Positions 33,318 to 45,428 are shown, numbered from the stretch's first letter. The stretch: 57,898 nt of DNA from Alectoria sarmentosa (GCA_009733775.1 WOGZ01000219.1:1-57898); one strand, 5' to 3'. The notes: a model not told the origin generated them from the letters alone. Made by a program: numbers and translations.

Positions 33318-35422
33318 ATGAGCACCCAAGAGGCAAAACCGCGACTGAGCTACTTCAATTATCCCGAGGCCAGGTGCGGGTTAGTGCCTTACTCCTCAGC
33401 GGATATCAATATCAATTACTGAGTTTACTTAGACCCGACGTTCGATATAAGAATGAAAAGAAAAACAACCCTGCGTTGAGAGGTCTGACTTTGGTAGTTG
33501 CTGCGTTTCTGTTCGTTGTTGCCTCCACCAGAATTTATCCTGCAGCTTCGTAACTCATACATTCAGGCTGGAGTGGCTACGATTTATTCGAATAATCATA
33601 TGGCATAATTCCGGATTCGGAAACTTGCGCAAGATTCGAAGGCATTTGGAGGATTATGAGCCTCGATACGATCCAACGGTCATCCCAGTTGCCGACTCAT
33701 CAGCTCGTAGCAATTCTAGAGATGTTCCTCAATTAAGCTCAGGCACTTCAACATTGGAGGATATAGTGAAAAATGAATACTACTCCGTAGCCGACTACCA
33801 TGCTCTTTACCTCTCTGGCGAACTTACACCAACGGCTGTCGTGAAAGCTATACTTCCCTTAATCCGCAAGGACATTTCCCCACCTGGCGAACACTCAATT
33901 GCATGGTGGGACAGTCGAGTCGATCTGGTTCTAGCCGCCGCTGAAGCCTCAACTCTGCGTTACAAGAATAAGCGGCCAATCGGCATTCTCGATGGTGTTC
34001 CTACAGGTATCAAAGATGAGTACGATGTCGATGGCTACCGGACTTGTCTAGGCTCAATGAATGACTACACCCCTGAAGCTGCTCAAGGCCAGTCGACAAC
34101 TAGTTGGTGCGTGAAGAAGTTGCAAGAGGCTGGTGCTATCAATCTTGGAAAACTCTCAATGAATGAGTTTGGGTTGGGTAAGTTTTTGCTTTTATACCGA
34201 TTGCTTCATTCGCCATCCATTAACCTGAAACTTGTACTCTTCTCACTTCGGCTTCTTGTTAATAAACACCCTCTCTTTTTATGTTCCAGTCGCCAAGCTT
34301 ATCATTACAAAAACAGACACCTCGGGCAACAACCACATCTACGGCACGCCCCCAAATCCTTTCAACCCCCGATACTACACTGGTGGCTCCTCAAGCGGGT
34401 GTGGCTACGCTGTCAGTACAGGCCTGATTCCCATTGCGCTAGGCGGTGACGGAGGTGGCAGTATTCGAATTCCAGCCGCCTTCTGCTCTGCCTACGGTTT
34501 AAAACCCTCACACGGTCGACTTTCTCACAAACCAGGCATCAACCATTCCAACACTTGCGCTGTCAATGCGGCTCTTGCTGCAGATATCATCTCCCTTTTC
34601 GCTTTCTACCGCGTCATTGGTGCCCCTGACACCGCATGTTCCACCTCCTCACTCTTCCCGCCTCTTTCATCCCTTCCACCATCTCCAACCGAGAGCAGCC
34701 ATGGCCGAATCCTCGGCATACCAGAAGTCTGGCTCGAACGCTCCACTCCTGCTATCCAACGCCTTTGCCGTTCTCTCCTCGACCGCCTCGTCTCCACCCA
34801 CAACTACACCCTCGTCCCCATTAGTATCCCTTTCCTTCCAGAAGGCCAATCTGCCCACGCCATGACCGTCCTCTCTGACGCCGCCACCGCACTCCCATCG
34901 ACTCACAACCTCACCCCTGCAAATAAAATCCTCATTGCCCTCGGCACGGTCACGCCGTCTACAGATTACATCTTGGCGCAAAAATTGCGGCAGCTGCTAA
35001 TGCAGCATTTATCTTATCTATGGAAACAGCATCCAGGCATGATTATCGTGACGCCCACAACGCCCTGCGCGGGTTGGCGTATTGGACGGCCCGAGGTGGA
35101 TTTGAAGAGTGGCATCAGCGACGGGGATACGACGCAAGCGACAATGGAGTATGCGTGGATGGCGAACTTTCTGGGTGTGCCGGCTTTGTCAGTGCCGGTG
35201 GGGTTTGTAGGGGCTGAAGGGGAAGATGGCGCTGGGGAGGAGGTGGATGAGGGGGGTATTCCGGTGGGATTAATGGGGATGGGGGAGTGGACGGGTGAGG
35301 AGGGATTGTTGGAGTGGGGGGTGCATGTAGAGACTGTAGGGGCGGACAGGAGACGCAGGCCAGGGATTTGGGTCGATGTTATCGAGAGGGCTAGGGTGGA
35401 GATGCAGGCTGTGGGAGATTAA
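33318..35422 (+). CDS. Amidase-signature hydrolase with a frame-disrupted 5' end
   Basis: The body is clear: 33,567-34,177 and 34,317-35,422, joined across a 139-nt intron (GTAAGT...AACAG). The splice creates MNEFGL/DTSGNN, the expected family motif. Catalytic features are Lys in GVPTGIKDEYD, the cis-Ser in GGSSSG and the nucleophile Ser in GGDGGGSIRIPAA, so the Ser-Ser-Lys triad is complete. This class hydrolyses amides or nitrile-derived substrates; the specific substrate is unknown. The 5' end is odd. Family-like N-terminal segments (MSTQEAKPRLSYFNYPEA from ATG 33,318; KNNPALRGLTLVVAA; IWHNSGFGN) lie in three different frames. Removing 33,374-33,399 (26 nt) and 33,550-33,566 (17 nt), both GT...AG, restores one 640-residue frame, but such introns would be abnormally short; frameshift mutations are the alternative. 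The C-terminus has a Glu/Gly-rich insert. Confidence 0.8.
34178..34316 (+). other. Amidase intron
   Basis: 139 nt, donor GTAAGT, acceptor AACAG. A nearer acceptor (TTCCAG at 34,284-34,289) also keeps frame but would insert nine residues into the conserved GLDTSGNN motif, so the downstream site is preferred. Confidence 0.75.
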
Positions 35423-36265
35423 GGAACGTTGGTGATTCGGGGGCGCTGAGGGGTAGGCAACAAGTAACTCGAAGTGCTGATTACTTGGTTTATCCTAGTA
35501 GCGGAACAAAGGTTTTCTCAAGATTGAGGGATGAGTAGCTCGGTCCGAGCTTATTTCTTCTCCAGCCCTTTATACCGACCAAAATTATCATGATCTCCAC
35601 CCTCGACACGCGTACGTGCATCGTACCCAATTGAGATTTTGGATTGACCTTTGAATTCCACATGCATTTTTATGGCATTCTACCAAACTATCTCTCACAG
35701 ATTCACGAGTTGGCATTTCAGCACCCTCGTTGACTGCCATGATCCACAGTCGATACTGCGCATCTCTTTTTTCTGATCCTGAATGGAATCCGATTTTCAA
35801 GCCGCCGTGCTCCGAGCCCGCCCGTTCGCGCGCGGATCCAACCTACAGCGCTCTACGCCCATCGACCTCGATAAGTAGGGCAGACGAGCCATATACGCGC
35901 GCCGAGAAATAGGGAGGGGATACCGATCAAGAATGCACTCATGGATGATGATTAGATGAAACTTTCTCTCTTCGTTCCTCCGTGGTGTAGTGCTACGACG
36001 CGTTCCCTCGATCGCTCTACGTTGTTGTATTTCTTTCTCTGCTTGGGCGAGAATCTCCTTAGAAGCGTTGGTCCTCGGGCGGTGTTTGGAAAGGTGGGGT
36101 TGTGATGTGATGCAGGTTGAACGTTGCTGTGTTTTTGAAATTCGGTGGGGATTCTGCAGGAGTGGTGGGGGGATATGATTACTTGGATGCATGTCTATGT
36201 CTACTTTGATAGTCCAGTTGGGGGGGGGGGGGGGATCTTAGTGGGTGCAGATTGGTTGGTGTTGC
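35423..36265. other. Intergenic, no supported gene
   Basis: Overlapping short frames on both strands are unsupported. A homopolymer of about 13 G lies at about 36,222-36,234. Confidence 0.4.
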
Positions 36266-36402
36266 TGTACTCGTGGATTCCAGAAGTGAGCTACTTGATA
36301 GAGCGAGGACATCAACAGATCACGCCCCATGCAACTAAGTGAAAGAAAGTATTGATGTCCTCCGCTCTATCAAGTAGCTCACTTTTGGAATCCACGAGTA
36401 CA
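36266..36402. repeat. Long near-perfect inverted repeat (hairpin)
   Basis: Left arm 36,266-36,315 and right arm 36,352-36,402 are reverse complements over about 50 bp, with one mismatch and one single-base indel. They are separated by a 36-nt loop. The arms start tgtactcgtggattccagaa and pair with the right arm ending ccacgagtaca. No target duplication or coding content is visible. It could be a small MITE-like element or a transcribed hairpin. Confidence 0.75.
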
Positions 36403-38424
36403 CTTCAAGAAATCCCAATACCCTGTAAACTGGCGTAAGTCAGTCAATATTACTTCAAACTATTTCCTCTGGCGACAGAATATTTGCAATTAAGTAATAT
36501 CTACAACTTTCACAGCCAAAGCTTCTGCGTCAGATTATTTGTTGTCAAGTTATCCGGCTCTCATGGAATTAGGGTGTACGACGACTTCTGTCACCCGCGT
36601 GCGAGGGTGTCTCTGAAGGATATTCTTCGGTGCCGACAGACGCTAAGTCGTCGAAAACAGATTAGCGTGTACACATGACTCCGCAACTCTTGGCATTGAA
36701 AATCGCGCACCCCCTCTAAGAAATTGTGCATCTCATCAGATGCCGATATATTTTATCAGCTTTCCAAGATCAACTTTTGATTCGGAGATTTTTTGAATTT
36801 GGATGTTCCTGTTTCTCTCTATCTCTAAGAAGATGAAGTTTCATTTACATTCTTATACATGTTAATCTAGGAATGCTGCACGACATTCAATGCCAACAAG
36901 TGCAGATCTTGTGCACTCGCTAACACCACAGAAGGGAATCTCCAGCCTTGCTTTGCACTTTGCAGCGTCTTGATCTGCATCTGCACCTCATCGATCATGA
37001 GGTCGCTTTGGCAAGAGCTTGTCCTATCGGTTTTTCCGTAGTAGTCGGGCACTCCCCGGAAGTGATGCCTTTGAGGCGCAGTGCATATGATGAAGCAGTC
37101 TCCCACCACACCTTTCTTGCGACTTTCTTAAATGGCTGGTGAGTGTTTCTATTCCTGCAACCAAGTCTTTGCATGACGCCCCATTGTATCTCCGCTGGCA
37201 CGATGCATAATGCAGGAAACGAAGCATCCACAGTGGGAGACGCTTATCTAGCTGTGTCTTTTCTTATTTCCGGCTACGCTGAAGTCGTACTGTGAGGGAG
37301 TTACGCCAATGACCGTTATCAGACAGCTATTGTAACGTCGCGTGCCGGAGTCGAGATCGAGATCGCTTGGACCTTGACGCCTCCGAGACGTTTCGACCTT
37401 GACCTACTCCTTGTGTCCCGTAATCATGATCCGACAAATCAAATCACAACTTTGTCGGCTTTACTTGTCAGTTCGTCAACTCATGCCTTTGACTTCCTAT
37501 GACTAAGCAAACTTCCCCATCGCCATCAATCTCTGAACGTGCTGTTCACACACAGACCTTTTAGGCAAACAGATGGGCCATCATTATAACCTTGCCACGC
37601 AATTAGCATATCCTTCTCCAATACGCCTATGAAGGAACGGCACGGTCCCGCTGCGTCGATCCTCAAGAAATCGGATTCAAGAGTACACAGAATGCAGAGC
37701 CACTTCACCAGGGGCAAGAGGAAACGATTGCCCATTCATAATTGAGCTGCCAAGCAAAAATCGGGTGATCATTCCCTCCGCCCCTTGTGCAGGAATCTTC
37801 ACCTTGTGCATTCGGTCTTCTCAGCCTTCCATGAATCAGTGATACGGCCTGCGTGTGCCCGCATAAATGTCGCCATCCCCGCATAAGCACCGTTGGCACC
37901 CACCTTTGGCACCCATCTGAAATACTGTCAAAGTTTCAGGGATCTGCGACTCTCTTCAGGCCATCGAAGTGAGAAAATATTTAATGGACAGCGACTGCAA
38001 TGGCAATGAAGACAATGGCGAGATGCATGAAAACAAGCTACTGCAAGCTACCTGCAGTCCATAAAAGCAGCGAGGTTTCATCTTCATGCCGTCCGATTAA
38101 TTAAAAATAGCCACCGGTTCATACATCGGCCGTCTGTCCCTAAACTGAGTGAGCTGACATGTCAATAAGAGCAGGCCAATATAAAAGATTATGACTTGCA
38201 TACGGTACGGCTTAAGATCGCGGTTCGAATTTCCTTGATGTTTCAATGAAACTAGCGACCCGCTGCTTTTCCCCATGTTGGAAGTCCTTGAAGACTTGAT
38301 CAGTTCGCCGCCAATGCCCTCCCTAATCTCTCTTCAGCTATTCACATGATTTGTGCAGGAGTGATCTACGCCCGCCTTGAAGATTATCATCTCTTGAATC
38401 CTCTTTTCTGTCTCCAGCTGCACA
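36403..38424. other. Gene-free 2 kb
   Basis: No frame with recognisable domain, signal peptide or plausible splice structure. It presumably contains the promoter of the receptor gene at its right end. Confidence 0.4.
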
Positions 38425-39763
38425 ATGGATTCATTTGTGTACGTCGCCTCCTACGGCCATGGCGGATTCAAGGTCGTCATTGTTACCGTACTCTTGATCG
38501 TGTTGCAATTCTTGGTGGTGGGAGGACGATTTACTTCACGGAGATTACGAGAGGTCAGCTTAGGTACAGATGACTACGTGCTTTTACTGGCAACGGCGCT
38601 CACCTTCGGACTCTGCGCTCTTGCCATTGCCTGTAAGTTAGTATAGAGACCGGACGGAATTTTCGACTTGGAGGAAACTGATCCAGTTGGCTCAGTCCCA
38701 CAGATAGCGGGTATTGGAGCCCATATCGGAGAGAATCAGATGAAAGAATCATCTGAAGGCAAGCTTCTTGGCCAGGTGAGCTCAAGTATTGATTCCTTGA
38801 CCTATTAGCTGACGCTTGACAAGATTTTCATGGCATGGATGGTCATCTACGGATTCTCAATTGCACTATCCAAATGTGCAATTCTCTTACTCTATATTCG
38901 TGTTTTCACCACTCGCAACAGAGCCTTTACTGTTGGAGCCTATCTGATCGGCTTTGTTGTCGTCGCGACTGGTATAGTCAACACATTCGTGACGGTTCTC
39001 CAATGTTCTCCTGTTGCCTACGAATGGAACAAATCCATCCAGGGCGGAGAATGCATTGATGAAGTTGCATTTGCTAGATCTATGGCAATCCCAAACGTCA
39101 TCACTGGGGCCATCATGCTCGTCATGCCAATACCTCTGGTGTGGAGATTGAACCTCAATGTCTCAGCGAGGATTGCTTTGACTGCAACATTCTTGCACGG
39201 AATCATGTAAGCCTCAATCATAGAAACAACTTTCTCGCGACATTAATGAGTGACTAGTGGGTTCATCGCGAGCTGTGCCCGCCTTGGCATTCTCTTCCGA
39301 ACCAATCAATCCACGTTCGCTAGCAGTAAGCCCCTCTTTTCCGCCTTCACACAAATATCAAACTCTCCAAGTAATACCCCATGCTGACGGCCATCCAGAC
39401 GACTCTATAGCCTGGACGATCTGGACGATCAACGAGGCTGCCAACTACATAATAGCCGCCTGCCTCCCGACCCTCCGCCCGCTCTTACTCCGGATCCTTC
39501 CTTCATCGTTCTTTATGCTCAGCAAACCCCACACCTCTGCACAGAAAGTGTCACCGACACCAGAATCACCCGCGCCAGACCCCCTTTCAGAAAAAGAAAG
39601 ATCTCAGCCGAGGGGCTATTCAACATGGATCCCGTATCCCTCGAAACGTGATGAGTGCTGGATGGATATGGAGGCTTCGCGATCCAGCAATGGTGATTAC
39701 CGACTCGCTGGCGGAAGGGCGTTTAGATACGGTGAGAGTCATGAGAGCCACAGTCCAATGTGA
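38425..39763 (+). CDS. Seven-TM Pth11/rhodopsin-like membrane protein
   Basis: Five exons: 38,425-38,632, 38,687-38,775, 38,824-39,206, 39,258-39,325 and 39,399-39,763. Four introns (54, 48, 51 and 73 nt) have GT...AG ends and CTGAC-like branch sites; frame is kept throughout, giving 370 residues. The exon 2 acceptor may instead be at 38,695, removing three residues. About seven hydrophobic helices are visible, including VTVLLIVLQFLVV, LLATALTFGLCALAIA, WMVIYGFSIALSKCAILLLY, LIGFVVVATGIVNTF, ITGAIMLVMPIPLVW and NYIIAACLPTLRPLL. The KCAILLLYIRVF, AACLPTLRPL and short extracellular Cys patterns match the fungal rhodopsin-like integral membrane family related to Pth11. It lacks an N-terminal CFEM domain. 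The cytoplasmic tail is Ser/Pro-rich. A sensing role at the plasma membrane is inferred. Confidence 0.88.
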
Positions 39764-40778
39764 AAGTCAGCGCAGGATTTCCTTTTATCGGCGAAGACCT
39801 CTTGTTGCTGAATGTCTAGATCAAAGACCGAAGATCGAAATCCGAAATCTCCCTTAATGCAAGCGACGAATACCCCAGATGGCCAAAATTACATAGGTCA
39901 ACTCTCGTAATATCTTGATTGAGTGTTGTCTTTTGAAAGAGACGGTGAAATGCTTCCCGGTTTCGATGTTAAAAAGCTTCGTCAACGATTTCATCTACGA
40001 TCAAGCACTGTGTACGTAAAGCAATGTCTAAGCTATTGCATAAGTAATCCCCTATTTGCAGAAATCGTACAATAGTGTCATGATTTCAAGGAGAATTCTC
40101 CCACTCATCGTGTGTCATTTCCCCTACATTGTTTTTTGACTCCATGGTAGCTTTTACATAATAGATTTTGTTTTTGGTAGCAAATTGCACCTTTCACCAT
40201 TTAGCAAGCGGACAATGCGGTTAGCGTGCAATGCATGCAACTTGCAAACCCTACTTACTACCCTTACGCCGGATGGATGGATGTCTCATTGAACCATGGT
40301 CTTGGCAATATCTTGGCTTTTTCCCTCGGCATCAACGTCTACGACGTGTTTGTTTAACTTTTTGGTGCGGGGCGTTTAAATTGCCAAGACTGATGATTTA
40401 TACGTCCGGGGACCTGGCCCTTCACTTGTCCTTGCAACCACCCAATTTTGGTACGCCCTGGGCTCCTGCAACTGGGAGATCTCCCCACGAGACCTTATGA
40501 ATAGCTCTTGTGAGAAGTTAGAGTATAGGCATTGTCTTGTCTCGCCATTGCGAAAGTTGAAAAGATCACGGAATTGTCAAGTCGTAAAGGTCATATGTTA
40601 TAGTAGTTTAGGAAAGCATTGTATGAAAAAAATGCGGCCATGCCTTCTCCTCACAATGATGGAGCTTTCCGACTTATTGGCTATCGATCGCCGCAGAAGG
40701 ACTATTGATAGTCTCTAAACCCGTCAACAAAACACTCACAGGAAGACGCTTGTTTTTAGAGAAAGTCGCCGCATATGT
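39764..40778. other. Convergent intergenic spacer, 1 kb
   Basis: It lies between two convergent genes; no supported gene. A 30-bp segment at 40,100-40,129 recurs with two mismatches at 47,628-47,657. Confidence 0.4.
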
Positions 40779-43189
40779 TCAGACAGGCCTTGCTGGGGAA
40801 TTGAAGGCAGACATAGACCCGTGTGCTGAAACATTTACCATCTGTGGGCGTTGGCAGAAGGAAGACCGGACCTGGAAGTTTGCCAGGATGGGCGATATTT
40901 GGGGGCTCTCGGAGATCGGAGTTGGTGGCAACGACCTATCAAGATCGAGCGGCTTCCGAACATACAACGAGAATATTTCGGCTTCTAGATTCGAACTACC
41001 GATCGACGCTCTAGTCATACTAACCTCCTTCCGTTGCTGGGGCGAGGCGGATATCACGGTTTCAACGCAGGCTGCACCATCAGATGAAGCAAAGCTCATC
41101 CAACTTTTCCTCGGTATTTTCACCGACGTAAAGATATTGCAGCTACTAGCGGTGCGCGTCTGTTCCATGACAAGTGAACCCCCGTCGGCCCTCAATTCGT
41201 GCGAAGCAGGCGGAAGGACTTCTGACATCTCGTAGATTTTATTGCCTGATCCTGAGGGAGAATGCTCGTTCAGCAATTCCACGTTCGCATTTGCGCTATC
41301 AGGGAGCTCGCGAAAAGGTTCGACCATACTATTGTGATCAATTTCCCGCGGATAATCAAAGACCAACGCTCTCGGCACTTGGGAGGACGTAGGGGGCTCT
41401 CTGGTTTCGCTACGAAGTTGAGTCATCGCTTTCTGCCGCCATCTTCGAATGGCGAAGACAGCTGCAAGGGTAGCTAACACAAAAAACGAAGCTGTCCCAA
41501 TGCTCGTCCCAATGGCGACATTGCGACGTAGGTGATTGGGGGTTTCACTGGCTGACGGAATGGCAACTAAGTCTGTCGAGATACCGTCTTCAAATCGACA
41601 TTGCGATACAGAGAAGTTGGAGCGCTCGTAGTCGACGATGACATATCTAAGATAACCCGATTAGCAATCGAATCACAGTCGAGACTAGACTGGGGAGCAC
41701 TTACGCTTCTTGGAGAAAGGCTCGACCTAAGGTATATTGGGACTCGTTGACAGCCTGTCGTAGGGGAAAGTAATATCGAGTAGTATCTTGCGGGAGAGGA
41801 ACTTGCATCTCTAGATCGAAGCTTGCATATGGCAACACAATTTGCACTGTAGGGCCCCCATTTGTTGCATCTCCGATAGTGAAAGTAAAATTGAGATTTT
41901 TTGACAACAGACTCTGGCGAAGAGTCTCACTCACCCAATACATTTCTGTTGTGCTATTCCATGCTAGCCCAAGTGTCTTTTCAAATCCTTGACATGCTTC
42001 GATGGGGAGGTACATATAGGGTATGGTTGAGTCAATAAAAGTCAGAATTGACTTCGGTAGTAATGAATGTTGTTGAGTTGTGGAGTCTTTTGTTGTTGTT
42101 GAAGAGATCGACTGTAGTCCAACCACGAGATCACGCGAGATATCGGTGGCCAGGGAAAGAGACACGTTATTAGGGACAAAGCGTGAACGATCGTAGCCGC
42201 CAAACGTCAAACTTCCAAATACGCCTTTCGATCCTGCTGGGAGTTAGCTTCGATGTTTGCCCAAAGTCTCGATTCCCTGTTGGGGATCGAAGAAAGGTAA
42301 CGTGTAGAAAAGGAACACCTTTCAAGCATGCCTTGGGAGAAAAATATACACACTCGTGGTTCACTTCTGAAGTTACGACTCGCACTTCCTGTGAGCCATT
42401 TTGACAACGGAAGGAAATGAGGAGGGAAGGCATCTGAGTACACCAAGCTTAGGCTCGTAGCCACTTTGGCGAGCAACAAATGACCGACTGACAATTGTAG
42501 TAGCAGTAATCTTGGTGAGGGACGGCTATGTGCGCAGCTCGCTGAGCTAGAAAACAAACTCACGGTACGGCGCTCCTGCAGTATATGCCCACGACAGGCT
42601 TGGAATCAACTTTTCATTGTGCATCACCGTCAAGAAACTTGGATGTGGCTCGGTGAAGTTGCTAATATTTGTCCCTTGGTGACCCAGACCAAAGACACCA
42701 ATATAATAGTCGTCGGTCGCAAGAGCTGAGATGACCTGCGAATCTATGCTGGGTCCACCGATAGAGTTGTCGAACCCCAACGCTACAGTGTCAAGCCCGT
42801 ATGGAGCGGCCTTATCGTATCCAAGGTTTAGTTCGAGTCCTAACGAGTAATCACCCAAGGCTTGCCAGGAGCTCGACTGCGTTGTGTCGAATAGACCACC
42901 GCGGGATTGACTGCAAGATGGATAGGTCAAGGTGCCATTCCAACCAGGTGGACATCCTTGTGGGCTCACAACCCACGTCTCCTGGCCCGCCGTGGACGGC
43001 AGGACACGGAGAGGCTGCCCAGAGCTCCCAACTCGCAAGGCGAACGAGGACCAAGAACCGTCACCACCATCCCTTTCACGAGTGTCAGCATCGTTTTAAT
43101 GAACTGGCAATGAGTGCAAAGAAGAAAAGAAAGATCGCAGGTACATACCACCATTGTGATGGAGGCCAACAAATAGGCGCCGGCGCCAT
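40779..43189 (-). CDS. Membrane-anchored pepsin-like protein lacking catalytic aspartates
   Basis: Four exons, minus strand: 43,149-43,189, 42,564-43,072, 41,705-42,233 and 40,779-41,646. Introns are 76, 330 and 58 nt, and phases agree, giving 648 residues. Pepsin-fold features are SQWWDGGDGSWSSFALRVG (created by the first splice), TWVVSPQGCP, GVFGLGHQGTN, KGVFGSLTFGGYDRSRF (second splice) and YTLGRAFLQEAYVIVDYE (third splice). The first active-site DTG is replaced by STA(G) in RVLPSTAGQETWV, and no second D-T/S-G is seen, so it should be inactive. A TM segment (VAIGTSIGTASFFVLATLAAVFAIR) is followed by a Ser/Pro-rich cytoplasmic tail of about 220 residues. This resembles a fungal surface-receptor architecture. 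The modelled start gives no signal peptide; a short upstream exon is likely missing. Confidence 0.8.
42234..42563 (-). other. Unusually long intron (330 nt) in the pepsin-like gene
   Basis: Donor GTGAGT, acceptor GCAG. It is four to six times longer than the other introns of the window. The flanking exons join in frame at AGAPYR/SKGVFG, so no coding piece appears to be missing. A 118-codon frame inside it has no family resemblance. Confidence 0.6.
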
Positions 43190-44333
43190 CCCTGATAGAG
43201 CTTAGTTTAGGTTAATACTAAGGCTGAGCTAAGATGACCGAGATTGGGTAAGGCTCGTATTTGTGACTGGGGTTTTGGTTTTTAAAACTGCAACGTCTCT
43301 CATTTCTGACAAGAACACCGGCTGTCTTTGTCTATTATAGCTTGCAAATCTTGCGGATTTCAGCAGTGCTGTACCAACGAGGTCAGATTGCTTTCTCTTG
43401 TTATCAGCTTCAGCCTCTCGCAGGTCTGTCTCTGCCGCAAGCATTGCCCCCTTTGATGAGCCCCTGCAGTTCATGCTCAATACCTTCCCATGCATCCGGT
43501 TTTTGGTTCTATTTCTGTACCTTCTGCATCTGCGAGGCATGAAAGTCTGCGTGGCCACCATTTCATGTCCAGTCGCAAATTTGATAGGAGCGCGTAAGCT
43601 CTCAAGAACCCCACGATGCCTGCTTTGCTAGCTTCAAGTGTACGGCGTTTGTTCAGTCTGTTTGAAATCCTGGGTCCTGCGGGCGCCGCAGAGATCAAGG
43701 ACGATGTCGTCGAATCATGTATAGCCGCTCCAGAACTCTTTGCGTTGTGCTATGCCGATTCGGCTTTCGAAACGGCATTGAGGTAGGTTCGTTGCGCACC
43801 CACCGGAGACATGGTTTTCATGTCCATTCCTGCATATCTCTTCGAGTCTTACGTGTCTCCCGCACCCTTTCAAACTTCTCCCGGCCGGTCTGGCATGCCC
43901 CGTTCAGAAATCAAGGACCTGAAGGGGAAGTAATACGTCGTCAGCCGCATACAAAAAGGTGTTTCAAAGACTCGAATGTGGTTACTTTCTTCCTTGTTAT
44001 GCCCCATTACGCACCATCTCGTTCTTTGCCACAACTCTACACTGCTCAGAGATTGTTTTTGCCTGGTTCAAGCTGCGCCGCAAACGTACAACGTGTATAG
44101 GCTCATCTCTAATACGACGAAATCTGCACAATTCGTGGCCTTCTTTCGTTATGTTGTATGCGCGCCTACCTTTCTCAATGCCTTTCGAGTGGGTTGGGAA
44201 CCTGTGCGGGCTCTTGACAATGTATCTATTCAGTGTTGCGAATCTAACGACCCTTTCTCATTTTACTAGTTTCACAAGATGCCGTGGCAATGAAGCAGCA
44301 AGAGCTCTGTTCCTTCGGTGCCCGTCAAAAGGG
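43190..44333. promoter_or_regulatory. Divergent upstream region
   Basis: It separates the minus-strand pepsin-like gene from the plus-strand secreted-protein gene. It may contain the missing signal-peptide exon of the former. No other supported gene. Confidence 0.35.
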
Positions 44334-44340
44334 TATATAA
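44334..44340 (+). promoter_or_regulatory. TATA box
   Basis: TATATAA, 89 bp upstream of the ATG at 44,429; position and match suit a fungal TATA element. Confidence 0.6.
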
Positions 44341-44428
44341 CCTCGCCTAGTCATCGAGTATCGATGTCTCGTTGAACTTGCACTCGTGAGCCCTACGCTA
44401 TTTCCATCCAGCCTGGCCAGACTCAGCC

Positions 44429-45428
44429 ATGTCCAGTTCTATGTTTATGTCTCTGTTGCTCGTGACCATCTTCGCCTTGATGTTTCCCCTTATTAATGGA
44501 GCAACACTCGAGAAAAGGCGCTTTGTCTTTCTCGGCAATCCAGGTGACTTTTCTGGCACTAGCCCTCCCGACAATGCATCTTCACAGGTTGTGAACAGCT
44601 CTTCACTAGTGCCTGAGGTAGTGATAGCTGCTATTCAAGAAACAGCAGCTATGCCTGCCATCCAAGCCTTACCTGCACCATCCGTGACGTCTCCAGCGTC
44701 TTCACAAATCACAGATCCACCTCCTTCAGGATCAGCGGGCTGTGTGCCGTGGGCCACGTGCAATGTCTTTTATCCAGTTAGAAAACCCCATGCTCAACCA
44801 AACACAAAGCCGACCTAATAGATCATAGAGCGTCAACCTGTATTACTGGCCCGAAGGACCACAAAATACTGCTTGTCTTTCGGCAAACCCACCTATTGTT
44901 TCTACTCTTCCTGATATACCAAACGTGTACGATCCCAACACCTCACACACTAGATATACCAACCTACTCACTATCTGCAGTCAATCCCCAAGTGTCTACG
45001 CCGTTTTCCCCTCGATCCGCGGCCATGATGGGTGCAGTCAAATAGGCACAACCTTTGTCAATTTGACTACTTCCTTCGCTCCTGGGCAATTGTCCACTGT
45101 GGGACTCGACTCCAGCACATACAGTTTCAACTTCGGCGATCTTCCCTGTCCCCCGGCCGATGTAGAATGGGATTTTTCAAACGGTCCATACCAGCCCCAA
45201 GTTGCTCCTCCCCAATTCATTTTCAACTTGGACCCAGCGTTCAAAACCTGTATTCCCGGTGCTTCTCAGGGGATCGATCCTTACACGACTTTGACAACTG
45301 CCAAGGCGGCCTCGGGCCCTGGACCACCCGGCTGTATGCCAGGGCTTTGTAAACGAGCTACGAGGGCGTTGGAGCATGCGCACCCAGTGCCGTGGGCTCC
45401 ACAAAAGACGGCCGAGCCAACATCATAA
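44429..45428 (+). CDS. Secreted Pro/Ser-rich protein, unknown function
   Basis: Two exons, 44,429-44,776 and 44,829-45,428, with a 52-nt intron (GTTAGA...CATAG), giving 315 residues. The N-terminus (MFMSLLLVTIFALMFPLING) is a signal peptide, followed closely by KRR, a possible Kex2 site. Residues 40-105 form a Ser/Pro/Ala-rich linker likely to be O-glycosylated. The splice creates CNVFYPSVNLYYWPEGPQNT, and the downstream domain has SPSVYAVFPSIRGHDGCS, FAPGQLSTV and FNFGDLPCPP motifs shared by a recurrent family of secreted ascomycete proteins with no assigned function. N-glycosylation sequons are present (NLT, NAS, NTS). The C-terminal part is rich in Gly/Pro/Ala with a CMPGLC pair. Extracellular or wall-associated location is inferred. 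Confidence 0.8.

Noticed and set aside
38160..38240. A possible tRNA T-arm (ggttcgaa).
   Set aside because: No acceptor, D or anticodon stem can be paired around it. The similar motif at about 46,680 fails in the same way.
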